Shown here piece after piece: positions 33,721 through 34,280 of a stretch of 34,280 bases of DNA. Each line of letters begins with the position of its first letter. The first letter of the stretch is position 1. This DNA comes from Streptomyces iranensis (GTDB lineage Bacteria > Actinomycetota > Actinomycetes > Streptomycetales > Streptomycetaceae): contig NZ_JAGGLR010000050.1 of assembly GCF_017874715.1 (NCBI RefSeq), positions 1 to 34,280 on the forward strand, in the 5' to 3' direction. Made by a program: the position numbers and the translations under genes. The notes under the pieces are model-generated. The model was not told where the DNA came from, searched no databases, and was given only the letters and a program-made list of their open reading frames with translations.

Positions 33721-34280
33721 AGCTCATCACCCCTCTACGCCCCACCAGTGGTATTCGGGGCCATTCCAGACGGGCCAACAACTTCCGGAACATACACCCC
33801 GGGTCTGACAACGCCCACGAAAACTACCGAAGAGGGCCCCGCGACAGCGGGGGTACACAACGATCCGGACATGCCGGCAGGCATGCTGCGGGGCTACGAG
33901 GCTCCTGCCTCAACCCGTCCTGTTGGCCCGTCAGGGCCCAGGCCCACAGCCCCGGCAGACCAAGGGGGAGGGGAGGGCAACCGGATAAGTGTCTAACGAA
34001 CCATTACGACATCACGGCGCCGCAAGGCGCCGACACACACCAACCCCCTGCCCGTCAGGGCAGGGAATCCCAACCACTTGAACCCAGAGTCATGCCGTCA
34101 GGCATGACACCTGGACATGTGACAGCGGGGCCGCCAGGCCCCGCCCTGTCTGTTCCTGTCGCCCGTCAGGGCGACACAGCCAACCCACAGTCATGCCGTC
34201 AGGCATGACGACGCGTCAGTTTACGGGCCGTCAGGCCCGTAGTGGCCGTCAGGCCAACGTAAGAGCCGTCAGGCTCTCCG
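33721..34280. other. Non-coding terminal region
   Basis: The last 560 bp carry no convincing gene. The promoter of the pPIWI-RE operon must lie in about 33721-33870; no clear boxes were found. From 33870 on, the DNA is dominated by short palindromes. Confidence 0.6.
33870..34277. repeat. Cluster of 11 palindromes, telomere-like
   Basis: Perfect palindromes with 4-nt loops: 33870-33885 (loop GGCA), 33925-33938 (GTCA), 34015-34032 (GCAA), 34046-34065 (GTCA), 34089-34108 (GTCA), 34125-34144 (GCCA), 34157-34176 (GTCA), 34190-34209 (GTCA), 34222-34241 (GTCA), 34243-34256 (GTCA) and 34262-34277 (GTCA). A twelfth (34206-34218) has a 3-nt ACG loop. Stems are 5-8 bp and all 11 have CC before and GG after the loop. 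Stem arms differ between copies but always pair, so base changes are compensated. Density rises toward the right edge. Archetypal Streptomyces telomeres also carry several palindromes in the last few hundred bases, but with different sequence. The window's edge is probably the replicon end. Confidence 0.8.

Noticed and set aside
33870..34280. CRISPR array
   Set aside because: Repeats share only the short centre, stems vary with compensating changes, and there are no uniform-length spacers or cas genes.
1..34280. tRNA or rRNA genes, including an integrase attachment tRNA
   Set aside because: No T-loop or cloverleaf pattern and no rRNA sequence was recognised; a covariance-model scan would be decisive.

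Overview
The window is high-GC DNA with GTG/TTG starts, strong purine-rich ribosome-binding sites and gene families typical of Streptomyces or a close relative. The content is accessory: mobile-element debris, DNA-repair and end-processing enzymes, nucleases and defence-type genes, with no housekeeping metabolism. The last ~400 bases are a dense run of short perfect palindromes, most with a GTCA loop, like the terminal palindromes of linear actinobacterial replicons. I read the window as the right arm of a linear plasmid or chromosome end, with the physical end at or very near base 34280. This is inference, because no known telomere sequence was recognised.

Layout. 1-7400: start of an IS701-type transposase (minus strand, runs off the edge), small hypothetical genes, a lysine/alanine-rich winged-helix protein, relics of an SF1 helicase, an 821-aa protein with an internal PD-(D/E)XK nuclease core, and a GIY-YIG (T5orf172-type) protein. 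7500-11140: decayed mobile DNA, namely a frameshifted HNH nuclease gene cut by an IS630-family element (TA duplication; its own transposase broken by an 8-bp tandem duplication), an excisionase, and a tyrosine integrase spread over three frames and carrying a LacI-like HTH insert. 11600-15190: a compact plus-strand operon with a clear promoter and operator-like inverted repeat: an HTH protein, a divergent family-B DNA-polymerase-like protein and an HTH protein translationally coupled to it, closed by a strong hairpin. The layout and content suggest a telomere-replication (telomere-associated protein plus terminal protein) cassette.

15630-24660: a small Cys-pair protein, an OLD-family ATPase/Toprim nuclease (minus), then divergent sbcD-sbcC and an SF2 helicase with C-terminal helicase-associated repeats. 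24740-26390: two small membrane proteins and a sigma-factor-like protein (minus). 26690-33720: a minus-strand operon with 4-bp overlaps encoding a pPIWI-RE system: a REase-type protein, an Fe-S DinG/XPD-like helicase and a pPIWI-RE Argonaute-like protein. A small upstream ORF may be the displaced N-terminus of the REase protein. 33721-34280 is non-coding and holds the palindrome cluster.

The two most notable systems are the pPIWI-RE defence module next to the presumed end, and the polymerase-like/HTH pair that could maintain an unusual palindromic telomere. SbcCD, the OLD nuclease and the HA-repeat helicase could take part in end processing or defence. These functional links are inference.
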